A DNA stretch of 64,000 nt, from assembly GCF_003610255.1 (NCBI RefSeq), contig NZ_RAPS01000001.1, positions 2,728,001 through 2,792,000 on the forward strand, written 5' to 3'. This document shows positions 7,690 to 15,470 of this stretch, piece after piece. The DNA comes from Streptomyces sp. TLI_171. Its GTDB lineage: Bacteria > Actinomycetota > Actinomycetes > Streptomycetales > Streptomycetaceae. The translations under genes and the position numbers were made by a program. The notes under the pieces were generated by a model that did no database searches, was not told where the DNA came from, and saw nothing but the letters and a program-made list of their open reading frames with translations. How positions within the stretch are numbered: position 1 is the first letter of the stretch; each line of letters starts with the position of its first letter.

Positions 7690-9357
7690 TCAGCCGAAGT
7701 AGCCGTGGAAGTTCTTCGAGAACTCGTTGCCGTTGTAGTTGTCCCAGTTGATCGACCAGGTCATCAGCCCGCGCAGGTTCGGCTGCTTGCCGGCCCGCGG
7801 GGTGTAGGAGCCGCAGTTGGTGCCCTTGGTGAGGCAGTCGAGGGCCTGGTTGACGGCGGCCGGGGCGACGTAGCCGTTGCCTGCGTAGCTGTTGGCGGGC
7901 ATGCCGATCGCGACCTGCGAGGGCTTGAGCGCCGGGAACATGTTGGCGGTGTTGCCCGCGACCGGGAAGCCGCTGAGCAGCATGTCGGTCATCGCGATGT
8001 GGAAGTCCGCGCCGCCCATGCTGTGGTACTGGTTGTCGAGGCCCATGATCGAGCCCGAGTTGTAGTCCTGGACGTGGAGCAGCGTCAGGTCGTCGCGCAG
8101 GCCGTAGATGACCGGCAGGAACGCGCCGGCCCGCGGGTCCTGGCCGCCCCAGGGGCCGGAGCCGTAGTACTGGTAGCCGAGCTGGACGAAGAAGGTCTCC
8201 GGCGCCATGGTCAGCTGGAACTTCGCGCCGTACTTCGCCTTGAGGGTCTTGACCGCGGAGATCAGGTTGGTGATGACCGGGGTGGTCGGGTTCTTGAAGT
8301 CGGTGTCGCCGGTGTTCAGCGACAGCGAGTGGCCCTCGAAGTCGATGTCGAGGCCGTCCAGGCCCCACTTGTCGATGATGCCGGAGACCGAGTTGACGAA
8401 GTTGTCGCGCGCGGCGGTGGTGGTGAGCTGCACCTCGCCGTTCTGGCCGCCGATCGACAGCAGGACCTTCTTGCCCTTGGCCTGCTTGGCGGCGATGGCC
8501 GCCTTGAAGTCGGCGTCGGACTCCACGCCGGGGCACTCGCTGACCGGGCACCGGTTGAAGTGGATGGTGCCGGAGGTGATGGAGTCCGGCTCGCCGAAGG
8601 CCAGGTCGATGATGTCCCAGCTGTCGGGGACGTCGGACATCTTCAGGTACCCGGCGCCGTTGGCGAAGCTGGCGTGCAGGTAGCCGACCAGCGCGTGGCC
8701 GGTGGCGGGCGGCGGGGTGGTCGGCGAGCTGGAGGTGGACGGGCTCGCGGACGGGGAGGCCGAGGTGGAGGGGGAGGCGCTGGCGGAGGGGCTGGCCGAG
8801 CCGGACGGGCTGGCCGAGGCGGAGCTGCTCGGGGACGGGGAGGCGGTGGGGGCGCCGGGGCCGTCGAGCGAGACGTCGTCCGCGTAGTAGGTGCCCTGGC
8901 CGTACCAGCCGTGGGTGAACACCGTGGCGGAGGTCTGGGTGGCGGCGGTGGTGAAGCTGACCGACAGCTTCTGGTAGGCGCCGCCGGTGCCGGGCGTCCA
9001 GGTCGAGGCGCCGCCGTTGACGCCGAGGTAGACGTAGGCGCCGTTGACGTAGGCGCTCAGGGTGTACGTGGTGTTGGGGGCGACCGCGACGGTCTGGGTG
9101 CACTGGGCGCTGTCGGACGCGGACGCGGCGCCGGCCAGCGCGTAGCTGCCGGTGCGGGCGTGGCCGGTGACCACGGAGCCGGTGCCGCCGGTGCAGGTCC
9201 AGGGGTTCAGGGTGCCGGACTCGAAGCCGCCGTTGACCAGGAACTCGCCGGCCGAGGCCGACCCGGCCAGGCCGAAGCTGATCGCGACGGCTCCCGCCGC
9301 TGCCACCGCCCAGGCCGTTCCGGCGGCGAGCAGCCGCTTCCTTGGGGGAGTACGCAT
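7690..9357 (-). CDS. Secreted GH18 chitinase with N-terminal carbohydrate-binding domain (chitinase 1)
   Basis: A 555-aa extracellular endochitinase. Order: Arg/Lys-rich signal peptide (1-36, cleavage near ASAG), carbohydrate-binding domain of about 130 residues (EFLVNGGFESGTLNPWTC, HGWYGQGTYYADDVSL), Ser/Ala/Pro linker (about 50 residues), then a GH18 barrel. The catalytic motif DGLDIDFEG is complete, with acid Glu341, and SIGGQNG and MTWSINWD match GH18 strands. The ATG at 9357 has CAGGAG 9 nt upstream. The binding domain is closely similar to that of chitinase 3 in this window (same HGWYGQGTY core). A DasR-type site lies 100 bp upstream. Confidence 0.95.
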   Translation of the reverse strand: MRTPPRKRLLAAGTAWAVAAAGAVAISFGLAGSASAGEFLVNGGFESGTLNPWTCTGGTGSVVTGHARTGSYALAGAASASDSAQCTQTVAVAPNTTYTLSAYVNGAYVYLGVNGGASTWTPGTGGAYQKLSVSFTTAATQTSATVFTHGWYGQGTYYADDVSLDGPGAPTASPSPSSSASASPSGSASPSASASPSTSASPSASPSTSSSPTTPPPATGHALVGYLHASFANGAGYLKMSDVPDSWDIIDLAFGEPDSITSGTIHFNRCPVSECPGVESDADFKAAIAAKQAKGKKVLLSIGGQNGEVQLTTTAARDNFVNSVSGIIDKWGLDGLDIDFEGHSLSLNTGDTDFKNPTTPVITNLISAVKTLKAKYGAKFQLTMAPETFFVQLGYQYYGSGPWGGQDPRAGAFLPVIYGLRDDLTLLHVQDYNSGSIMGLDNQYHSMGGADFHIAMTDMLLSGFPVAGNTANMFPALKPSQVAIGMPANSYAGNGYVAPAAVNQALDCLTKGTNCGSYTPRAGKQPNLRGLMTWSINWDNYNGNEFSKNFHGYFG

Positions 9358-9456
9358 GTGGGGATGCTCCTGCCTCTGTGTGGGGGGTGCCCTCCTCCGC
9401 GGCCGGACTGTGGGGGTCCGGGCCGGGGCATGCCGCCGCACCGGCACGACCCAGGG

Positions 9457-9473
9457 AGTTGGACTAGACCACT
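9457..9473. promoter_or_regulatory. Candidate DasR-responsive element (dre) upstream of chitinase 1
   Basis: On the minus strand the site reads AGTGGTCTAGTCCAACT. The first ten bases fit the known dre consensus (AGTGGTCTAGACCACT) exactly; the second half is degenerate with one inserted base. It lies 100 bp before the chitinase 1 ATG. DasR is the GlcNAc-responsive GntR repressor of chitinase genes in streptomycetes; binding here is inferred. Confidence 0.6.
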
Positions 9474-9598
9474 GAAGCGGCTCCGGCCACCCGCTGTCAA
9501 TGCACCGGCAAGCCCCGTTCACTGACCCCCCGTCAGCCGTGTCCGCCGCACCGGGGCCCGCCCGCGTTGCGACCGCCACGAGTGGGCCGAACCATGGA

Positions 9599-12500
9599 AT
9601 GGTGCCCGGATACCTGCGATACCCCCATGTACGCGGCGCCCTGATCGCCTTCACCGCGGAGGACGACGTCTGGGTCGCCCCGCTCGAACCCGACGGCGGG
9701 GTGGGCCGGGCCTGGCGGGTCAGCGCCGACCGCACCAGGGTGAGCCACCCGCGGCTCTCCCCGGACGGGTCGCAGCTCGCCTGGACCAGCTGGTTCGCGC
9801 TGACGCCGGAGGTGTTCACCGCGCCGGTGGACGGCGGCCCGGCCGTCCGGCTCACCTACTGGGGCAGCCAGGACACCCGGGTCCGCGGCTGGCTGCCGAA
9901 CGGCGAGGTGCTGGCCGTCACCTCGTACCACGAGCCGTTCGCGCACTACGCCTGGGCGTGGGAGGTGCCGCCGGACGGCTCGCCGGCCCGCCGGATGCCG
10001 TGGGGGCCGGTCGCCGACGCCCAGGTCGGCGAGGGGCACACGGTGCTGCTCACCGACGCGGCCCCGCACGAGCCGGCGTTCTGGAAGCGCTACCGCGGCG
10101 GGGCGACCGGCCGACTGTGGGTGGACCACGACCGGCTGCTGCCCGACCTGCCCGGCCACCTGGCCTCACCGATGCCGGTGGCCTCCGCGGGCGGCACCCG
10201 GATCGCCTTCCTCTCCGACCACGAGGGCGTCGGCAACCTGTACTCGGCCCGCCCGGACGGCACCGACCTGCGCCGGCACACCGACCACGCCGCGTACTAC
10301 GCCCGGGAGGCCGCCACCGACGGCACCCGGATCGTCTACCAGCACGCCGGCGACCTGTGGCTGCTCGACTCGCTGGACGCCGCCGCCCCGCGCCGCCTGG
10401 ACGTCCCGCTCGGCGGCGCCCGGACCGGCCGCCGCCCGTACCAGGTGAGCGCGGCCAACAACGTGAAGGACCTGGCCTGCGACGCCACCGGCCGGGCCGG
10501 GGTGCTGAACGTCCGCGGCTCGCTGTACTGGCTGACCCACCGGGACGGCCCGGCCCGGGTGCTCGCCGACACCCCGGGCGTGCGCTGCCGGCTGCCGCTG
10601 GTGCTCGGCTACGGCGCCCAGGCCGTCTGGGTGACCGACGCGGAGGGCGAGGACGCGATCGAGATCGGGCCGCTGCCGGGCAAGGACGGCCTGACGCCGG
10701 ACCAGGCACCGCACCGGCGGATCGCCGCCGGCCGGATCGGCCGGGTCCAGGAGCTGTCCTCCTCCCCCGACGGCAAGCTGCTCGCGGTGGCCTGCTCGGA
10801 CGGCCGGCTGCTGCTGGTCGACACCGCCGAGGGCGGGGTCACCGAGGTGACGGCCTCCCGCTACGGCCCGGTCTCCAGCCCGTGCTTCTCCCCCGACTCG
10901 CAGTGGCTGACCTGGTCGCAGCCGGTCGCGGGCCGCTCGCTGCGCTCGATCCAGCTGGCCCGGGTGGACCGGCCGGAGCGCAGCATCGACGTCACCGGCG
11001 GCCGCTTCGAGGACGAGCACCCGGTGTTCACCCGGGACGGCCGCTTCCTGGTGTTCCTGTCCTGGCGCGGCTTCGACCCGGTGCACGACGTGCACACCGG
11101 CGACCTGTCCTTCCCGCTCGGCTGCCGCCCGTACCTGGTGCCGCTGGCCGCCGACACCCCGTCGCCGTTCGCCTCGCCCGCCGAGGGCCGCCCGCCGGTC
11201 GGCCTGGACCCGGAGGAGGCCACCGGCGACGGCACCGTGCACGTGGACGAGGACGGCCTGAGCAAGCGGCTGGTGCCGTTCCCGGTGATCGCCTCCAAGT
11301 ACTCGGCGACGGCCGCGGTGCGCGGCGGGGTGGTCTGGCTGCGCTGGCCGATCTCCGGGGCGCTCGGCCAGACCTTCGCCAACCCGGAGGACACCTCCGG
11401 CCGCCCCGCCCTGGAGCACTTCGACCTGGCCCGCGGCCGCCGCACCACCCTGGTGGAGCAGCTGGACGGCTTCGCGGTGTCCGCCGACGGCTCGGCGATC
11501 TCGGTGTTCTCGGGCGGCGCGCTCAAGCTGTACCCGCTGGCCGCGCCCACCGCCCCGCTGACCGTCGACCTGCGCCGGATCACCCACACCGTGCACCCCG
11601 CCGCCGAGTGGCGGCAGTCCTACGCGGAGGCCGCCCGGATCGTCGCCGACCAGTTCTGGGACCCCGGCATGTGCGGCCTCGACTGGCCCGAACTCACCGC
11701 CCAGTACGCCCCGCTGCTGGAGCGGATCGCCTCCCCCGACGACTTCGCCGACCTGCTGCGCGAACTGCTCGGCGAGCTCGGCACCTCGCACGCCTACGTC
11801 ACCCCGGCCCGGCGCGGCGAGGGCCCGGCGATCGCCCAGCAGCCGCTCGGCCTGCTCGGCGCCAACGCGCACCGCGCCCCGGACGGCCGCTGGCTGGTCG
11901 ACCGGATCCTGCCCGGCGAGTCCTCCGACCCGAAGGCCCGCGCCCCGCTGGCCGGCTACGGCCTGCGCGACGGCGACGAGCTGCTCGCGGTGGACGGCCG
12001 CCCGCCCGACCCGGTGCGCGGGCCGACCCCGCTGCTGGCCGGCACCGGCGGCACCACGGTGGAGCTGACGGTCCGCCACGAGGGCCGGACCCGCCGGATC
12101 GCGGTCACCCCGCTGACCGACGAGCGTCCCATCCGCTACCAGGACTGGGTCGCCAAGCGCCGCCACCTGGTGCGGGAGTTCAGCAACGGCGTCTGCGGCT
12201 ACCTGCACATCCCCGACCTCGGCGGCTCCGGCTGGGCCCAGTTCAACCGCGACCTGCGCTCCGAACTCGCCCACCCCGCACTGGTGCTGGACGTTCGCGG
12301 CAACGCCGGCGGCAACGTCTCCGAGCTGGTCCTGGAGAAGCTCCACCGCCGGGTGCTGGCCTGGGACTTCACCCGCGGCCGGCAGCCGGTCCGGTGGCCC
12401 AGGGACGCCCCCCGCGGCCCCGTGGTGGCACTCGCCGACCACGCCACCAGCTCCGACGGCGACGTGATCATCACCGCCATCAAGGAGCTCGCGCTGGGCC

Positions 12501-12826
12501 CGGTGGTGGGCTCCCGCACCTGGGGCGGCGTGGTCGGCATGACCGGCCGCCACGCCCTCGGCGACGGCACCCAGATCTCCGTCCCGAAGAACGCCTCCTG
12601 GTTCACCGGCGGCATCGGCTTCTCGGTGGAGAACCACGGGGTCGCCCCCGACATCGAGGTGATCCGCACCCCCCACGACTGGGCCCGCGGCGACCACACC
12701 GACCTGTCCGCCGCCGTCGACCTGGCCCTGACCCTGCTCGCCGCCGATCCCGCCGCCTCTCCCCCGCCGCCCAGCACGCCCCGCCCCGATCTGCGCCGGC
12801 CGCCGCTGCCGCCGCGCTCGACCTGA
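9599..12826 (+). CDS. Tricorn-like S41 peptidase
   Basis: A roughly 1,075-aa cytosolic protease related to archaeal tricorn, which trims peptides released by the proteasome. The N-terminal two thirds are WD40-like beta-propellers (repeats such as HPRLSPDGSQLAWTS, SSPDGKLLAVACSDG, HPVFTRDGRFLVFLSW). Then come a C1 helical domain (LGTSHAYV with the catalytic His), a PDZ domain (LAGYGLRDGDELLAVDG) and the S41 core. ATSSDGD contains the nucleophile (Ser951 or 952) and VENHGVAPD the Glu. I place the start at ATG 9599 (MVPGYLRYPH), where tricorn homology begins; ATG 9500 is possible but would run through the chitinase promoter region. No good Shine-Dalgarno site is seen. Confidence 0.92.
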   Translation: MVPGYLRYPHVRGALIAFTAEDDVWVAPLEPDGGVGRAWRVSADRTRVSHPRLSPDGSQLAWTSWFALTPEVFTAPVDGGPAVRLTYWGSQDTRVRGWLPNGEVLAVTSYHEPFAHYAWAWEVPPDGSPARRMPWGPVADAQVGEGHTVLLTDAAPHEPAFWKRYRGGATGRLWVDHDRLLPDLPGHLASPMPVASAGGTRIAFLSDHEGVGNLYSARPDGTDLRRHTDHAAYYAREAATDGTRIVYQHAGDLWLLDSLDAAAPRRLDVPLGGARTGRRPYQVSAANNVKDLACDATGRAGVLNVRGSLYWLTHRDGPARVLADTPGVRCRLPLVLGYGAQAVWVTDAEGEDAIEIGPLPGKDGLTPDQAPHRRIAAGRIGRVQELSSSPDGKLLAVACSDGRLLLVDTAEGGVTEVTASRYGPVSSPCFSPDSQWLTWSQPVAGRSLRSIQLARVDRPERSIDVTGGRFEDEHPVFTRDGRFLVFLSWRGFDPVHDVHTGDLSFPLGCRPYLVPLAADTPSPFASPAEGRPPVGLDPEEATGDGTVHVDEDGLSKRLVPFPVIASKYSATAAVRGGVVWLRWPISGALGQTFANPEDTSGRPALEHFDLARGRRTTLVEQLDGFAVSADGSAISVFSGGALKLYPLAAPTAPLTVDLRRITHTVHPAAEWRQSYAEAARIVADQFWDPGMCGLDWPELTAQYAPLLERIASPDDFADLLRELLGELGTSHAYVTPARRGEGPAIAQQPLGLLGANAHRAPDGRWLVDRILPGESSDPKARAPLAGYGLRDGDELLAVDGRPPDPVRGPTPLLAGTGGTTVELTVRHEGRTRRIAVTPLTDERPIRYQDWVAKRRHLVREFSNGVCGYLHIPDLGGSGWAQFNRDLRSELAHPALVLDVRGNAGGNVSELVLEKLHRRVLAWDFTRGRQPVRWPRDAPRGPVVALADHATSSDGDVIITAIKELALGPVVGSRTWGGVVGMTGRHALGDGTQISVPKNASWFTGGIGFSVENHGVAPDIEVIRTPHDWARGDHTDLSAAVDLALTLLAADPAASPPPPSTPRPDLRRPPLPPRST

Positions 12827-12833
12827 CGGCGGA

Positions 12834-13280
12834 TCAGGGGCGGTCCGGACCGCGGTAGGGCAGGGTCTGGCGGTAGACCACGCTGGTGGTGGTGCTGCCG
12901 AGGGCCGCGAGTTCGTCGACCAGGGTCTCCAGGTGCGCCATCGAGGTCGCGGCGAGTTTCAGGGTGTAGCAGTCGTCGCCGGTGGTGCGCAGGCACTCCA
13001 GGATCTCCCGCCGTTCGGCGAGCAGCCGGTGCAGCGGCTGGTGCCGGCTCCCGGGGTACTTCAGCCGGACCACGGCGAGCACCGGGTAGCCCAGCCGGCC
13101 GAGGTCCACGGCCGCGTGGTAGCCGGTGATCACCCCCCTGGCCTCCAGGGCGCGCACCCGCTCCGCGGTGGCCGAGGAGCCCAGGTTCACCCGCCGTCCC
13201 AGCTCGCTGAGCGACAGCCGGGCGTCCGCCTGCAGCTGTCCGATGATCGCCCAGTCGGTGTCGTCGAGGTTCCCGGTCAT
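12834..13280 (-). CDS. Lrp/AsnC-family transcriptional regulator
   Basis: A 148-aa feast/famine regulator. N-terminal HTH (LDDTDWAIIGQLQADARLSLSELGRRVNLGSSATAERVRALEARGVI, split here into recognisable helices) and a C-terminal RAM ligand/oligomerisation domain (ECLRTTGDDCYTLKLAATSMAHLETLVDEL). It is divergent from the LLM oxidoreductase/deaminase pair with 93 bp between starts, so it probably controls that pair and itself. It converges tail to tail with the tricorn gene, only 7 bp apart. Confidence 0.92.
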   Translation of the reverse strand: MTGNLDDTDWAIIGQLQADARLSLSELGRRVNLGSSATAERVRALEARGVITGYHAAVDLGRLGYPVLAVVRLKYPGSRHQPLHRLLAERREILECLRTTGDDCYTLKLAATSMAHLETLVDELAALGSTTTSVVYRQTLPYRGPDRP

Positions 13281-13337
13281 CCGGCGATGCTACCGGCGGA
13301 TTCCCGGCTGCAGGCACCGATCACCGGGAGTTCGGCA

Positions 13338-13367
13338 TTCACCGGTCCGGTGTCGCCGGGATAGCCT
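13338..13367 (+). promoter_or_regulatory. Leaderless promoter of the LLM/deaminase operon with internal palindrome
   Basis: TTCACC (13338-13343), 18 bp, TAGCCT (13362-13367), then 6 bp to the ATG at 13374, which implies a leaderless transcript. ACCGGTCCGGT (13341-13351), a perfect 5-1-5 palindrome, sits between the two hexamers and is a candidate Lrp-type operator. Confidence 0.5.
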
Positions 13368-13373
13368 CGCCGT

Positions 13374-14180
13374 ATGCAACTGGGCGTCAACGTACCGAAC
13401 TTCGGGCCCGGAACCGATCCCGGCGTGCTGCGCGCCTGGGCCCGGACCGTCGAGGACCTCGGGTTCGACCTGCTGATGGTCTCCGACCACGTGGCGGTCA
13501 CCCCGGACGTGGCCGAGCGTTACCCGGAGCCCTTCCACGAGCCGTTCACCACGCTGTCCTGGCTGGCCGGCCTGACCACCCGGGTGCGGCTGGGCACCAC
13601 GGTGCTGGTGCTGCCCTACCGGAACCCGCTGCTGACCGCCCGGATGGCCGGCAACCTCGACCGGCTGAGCGGCGGACGGCTGGTGCTCGGCGTGGGCACC
13701 GGCTGGGCCCGGCAGGAGTTCGAGGCGCTCGGCGTGCCGTTCGCCGACCGCGGCCGGCTGGCCGACGCCTGCCTGCGGGCGCTGCGCGCGGACCGGCCGG
13801 CCGGGGCCGCCGGCGTCCCGGTCTGGGTCGGCGGCCACAGTCCGGCCGCGCTGCGCCGGGCCGCCCGGTTCGGCGACGCCTGGCACCCGCTGCGCCTGAC
13901 CGTCCCCGCGATGCGCGCCGTGCTGGCCGCGCACCCGCTGCCCGGGTTCGCCCCGCGGATCGCGTTCCGGCTGACGGACCGTCCGGCCTCCGGACCCGAC
14001 CGGCCCGCCGGAACCGGCACCCTGGAGCAGGTCCTGGACGACCTGCGGCAGTTGCGCGAGCTGGGCGCGCAGGCCGTGGTCCTCGACCCGTACCACGGCG
14101 ACCCCGAGCAGACCCGCCGCCCCGAGCCGGCCTGGCGCGACCTGGCCGCCGTGGCCGCCCACCGGAAGGACACCGCGTGA
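13374..14180 (+). CDS. LLM-class F420- or flavin-dependent oxidoreductase
   Basis: A 268-aa luciferase-like monooxygenase fold. MQLGVNVPNFGPGTDPGVL, FDLLMVSDHVAV, LSWLAGLTTRVRLGTTVLVLPYRNP and LSGGRLVLGVGTGWARQEFEALGVPF are standard LLM strand and loop motifs; GVPVWVGGHSPAALRRAARFGDAWHP is the C-terminal cofactor-side segment. F420 use is common for this subgroup but cannot be proven here. The 3' end overlaps the deaminase start by GTGA, so the two form an operon, divergent from an Lrp regulator. Substrate unknown. Confidence 0.85.
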   Translation: MQLGVNVPNFGPGTDPGVLRAWARTVEDLGFDLLMVSDHVAVTPDVAERYPEPFHEPFTTLSWLAGLTTRVRLGTTVLVLPYRNPLLTARMAGNLDRLSGGRLVLGVGTGWARQEFEALGVPFADRGRLADACLRALRADRPAGAAGVPVWVGGHSPAALRRAARFGDAWHPLRLTVPAMRAVLAAHPLPGFAPRIAFRLTDRPASGPDRPAGTGTLEQVLDDLRQLRELGAQAVVLDPYHGDPEQTRRPEPAWRDLAAVAAHRKDTA

Positions 14181-14617
14181 TCACCCCCGCCGACGAAGCC
14201 CTGCTGCGCCGCGCCATCGCCCTGGCCGCCCGCGCGGTCGAGCTGGGCGACGCCCCGTACGGTTCGCTGCTGGCTGCCCCGGACGGCTCGGTCCTCGCCG
14301 AGGCGCACAACACGGTGCGGCGCGACGCCGACATCACGGCCCACCCCGAACTCAAGCTGGCCCGCTGGGCGGCCCGCGAGCTCGACCCGGCCGCGGCGGC
14401 CCGCACCACGCTGTTCACCAGCTGCCAGCCCTGCTCGATGTGCGCCGGCGCCCTGCAGCGCTCCGGCCTGGGCCGGGTGGTCTTCGCCCTGTCGACCGAC
14501 CAGCTGGTGGCCCTCAACCCCGACTCGGGCGCCTGGCCCACGCCGCTCCAGGACGGGCCCGCGCTGTTCGACGCGGCCCGCGCCCCGATCGAGTCGTACT
14601 ACCGCCCGGCCCCCTGA
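14177..14617 (+). CDS. Nucleoside/cytidine-deaminase-like zinc hydrolase
   Basis: A 146-aa CDA-fold deaminase related to guanine deaminase and TadA-like enzymes. The zinc site is visible: HPE (proton-shuttle Glu; most relatives have HAE) followed by PCSMCAGAL supplying the two Cys ligands (PCxxC). The GTG start overlaps the LLM stop (GTGA). A linked LLM oxidoreductase and nucleobase deaminase suggests a purine/pyrimidine salvage or modification step, but the substrate is not known. Confidence 0.88.
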   Translation: MITPADEALLRRAIALAARAVELGDAPYGSLLAAPDGSVLAEAHNTVRRDADITAHPELKLARWAARELDPAAAARTTLFTSCQPCSMCAGALQRSGLGRVVFALSTDQLVALNPDSGAWPTPLQDGPALFDAARAPIESYYRPAP

Positions 14618-14623
14618 CGCGCG

Positions 14624-14658
14624 AACGCCGGCGCCCGTGCCGGGCGCCGGCGTTTCTC
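14624..14658 (+). terminator. Terminator after the deaminase gene
   Basis: A perfect 14-bp stem (14624-14637 with 14641-14654), 3-nt loop, followed by TTTCT. It also faces the convergent small gene ending at 14669. Confidence 0.85.
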
Positions 14659-14668
14659 CGCCTGCGGG

Positions 14669-14878
14669 TCAGCCCCAGGGGTCGCCCTCGGCGGTCATGT
14701 TCTCGGCGGCCTGGCGGTCGTCGCGCTCCTGGCGGATGCGGCGCTCCGCGTCGTCGCGGGCGCGTTCCACCTGGTCGCCGAAGGCGTCGGCGGCTTCGTC
14801 GTGGGCGAGGGCGGCCCGCTCGGGCGGTTCGGCGCCCGGCTCGGCCGCCTTGTGGCGGAACCTGTCGAAGATGCCCAT
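14669..14878 (-). CDS. Small charged protein (69 aa), unknown function
   Basis: MGIFDRFRHKAAEPGAE... is a highly charged, helix-forming protein with no cysteine and no signal. The start has GAGGAGGAGAC just upstream. The same GAGGAGGAGACATG sequence precedes the next small gene (15183), so the two look like a duplicated expression unit even though the proteins diverge after MG. It resembles the small CsbD/stress-type proteins of actinomycetes in size and composition, but no function can be assigned. Confidence 0.7.
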   Translation of the reverse strand: MGIFDRFRHKAAEPGAEPPERAALAHDEAADAFGDQVERARDDAERRIRQERDDRQAAENMTAEGDPWG

Positions 14879-14997
14879 GTCTCCTCCTCGGTGGGCGTCC
14901 CCCCGTTTTCGCGTCACGTGTCGTTCTGGCGGTACTTGTCACGGTACGCCGAGCGGACGGGCCCCGGCGGGGCCCGTCCCGGTCATCGGCGGACGGG

Positions 14998-15183
14998 TCA
15001 GGAGGACTCCCCCTCCTGCTGCGCGTCGTCCGCGGACTCCTGGCCGCCGGGCATCACGCCCCCGGCCTGCTCGCGGGCCTTCTGCTCGGCGTCCTCGGTC
15101 TTCGAACCCTGGCCGCCGATCGCCGACTTGGCCTGCTCGGCGAGCTCGTTCGCCTTGTCCTTGAACTGGTCGCTCAGCCCCAT
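14998..15183 (-). CDS. CsbD-like small stress protein
   Basis: A 61-aa hydrophilic helical protein: MGLSDQFKDKANELAEQAKSAIGG resembles the N-terminal repeat of CsbD-family general stress proteins (Asp/Lys/Ala heptad pattern), followed by an acidic Gln/Glu tail. The start is fixed by GAGGAGGAGAC immediately upstream. It is on the same strand as the 14669 gene, 119 bp upstream of it, and divergent from adhE. Function is inferred only from composition. Confidence 0.7.
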   Translation of the reverse strand: MGLSDQFKDKANELAEQAKSAIGGQGSKTEDAEQKAREQAGGVMPGGQESADDAQQEGESS

Positions 15184-15470
15184 GTCTCCTCCTCGGGATG
15201 TCGCGGACAACGGGCTCCGTCCACCGTCCCACCGGCCCGGTCGGGTCGCACCCGCACGATCCGCTCACCCGTCCGGCGCAAGCCCGGTCGCCGCCGGGGC
15301 CCGGCCCGAACTGCCGTGCGGCGCAGCAGAGAAGGCCATTGATCCCGGGCGGGTCGCGCCCAACGGCCGTAGTCGGCGAACGGGCCGCCGACCGAGGCTG
15401 GAGGGGTCCAGCCGGTCCCGGCAGCGCCGCCGGGGCGCCGCACAGCCGCACTCCAAGAGGTGAGCGCGCC

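Noticed and set aside
9500..9598. N-terminal extension of the tricorn-like protein
   Set aside because: Residues 1-33 of the longer frame are not like tricorn and would run out of the chitinase promoter; start moved to 9599.
15184..15470. Rex or DevR/OsdR-type site upstream of adhE
   Set aside because: I looked for TTGTGA-type and GGGAC-GTCCC-type inverted repeats and saw none convincing.
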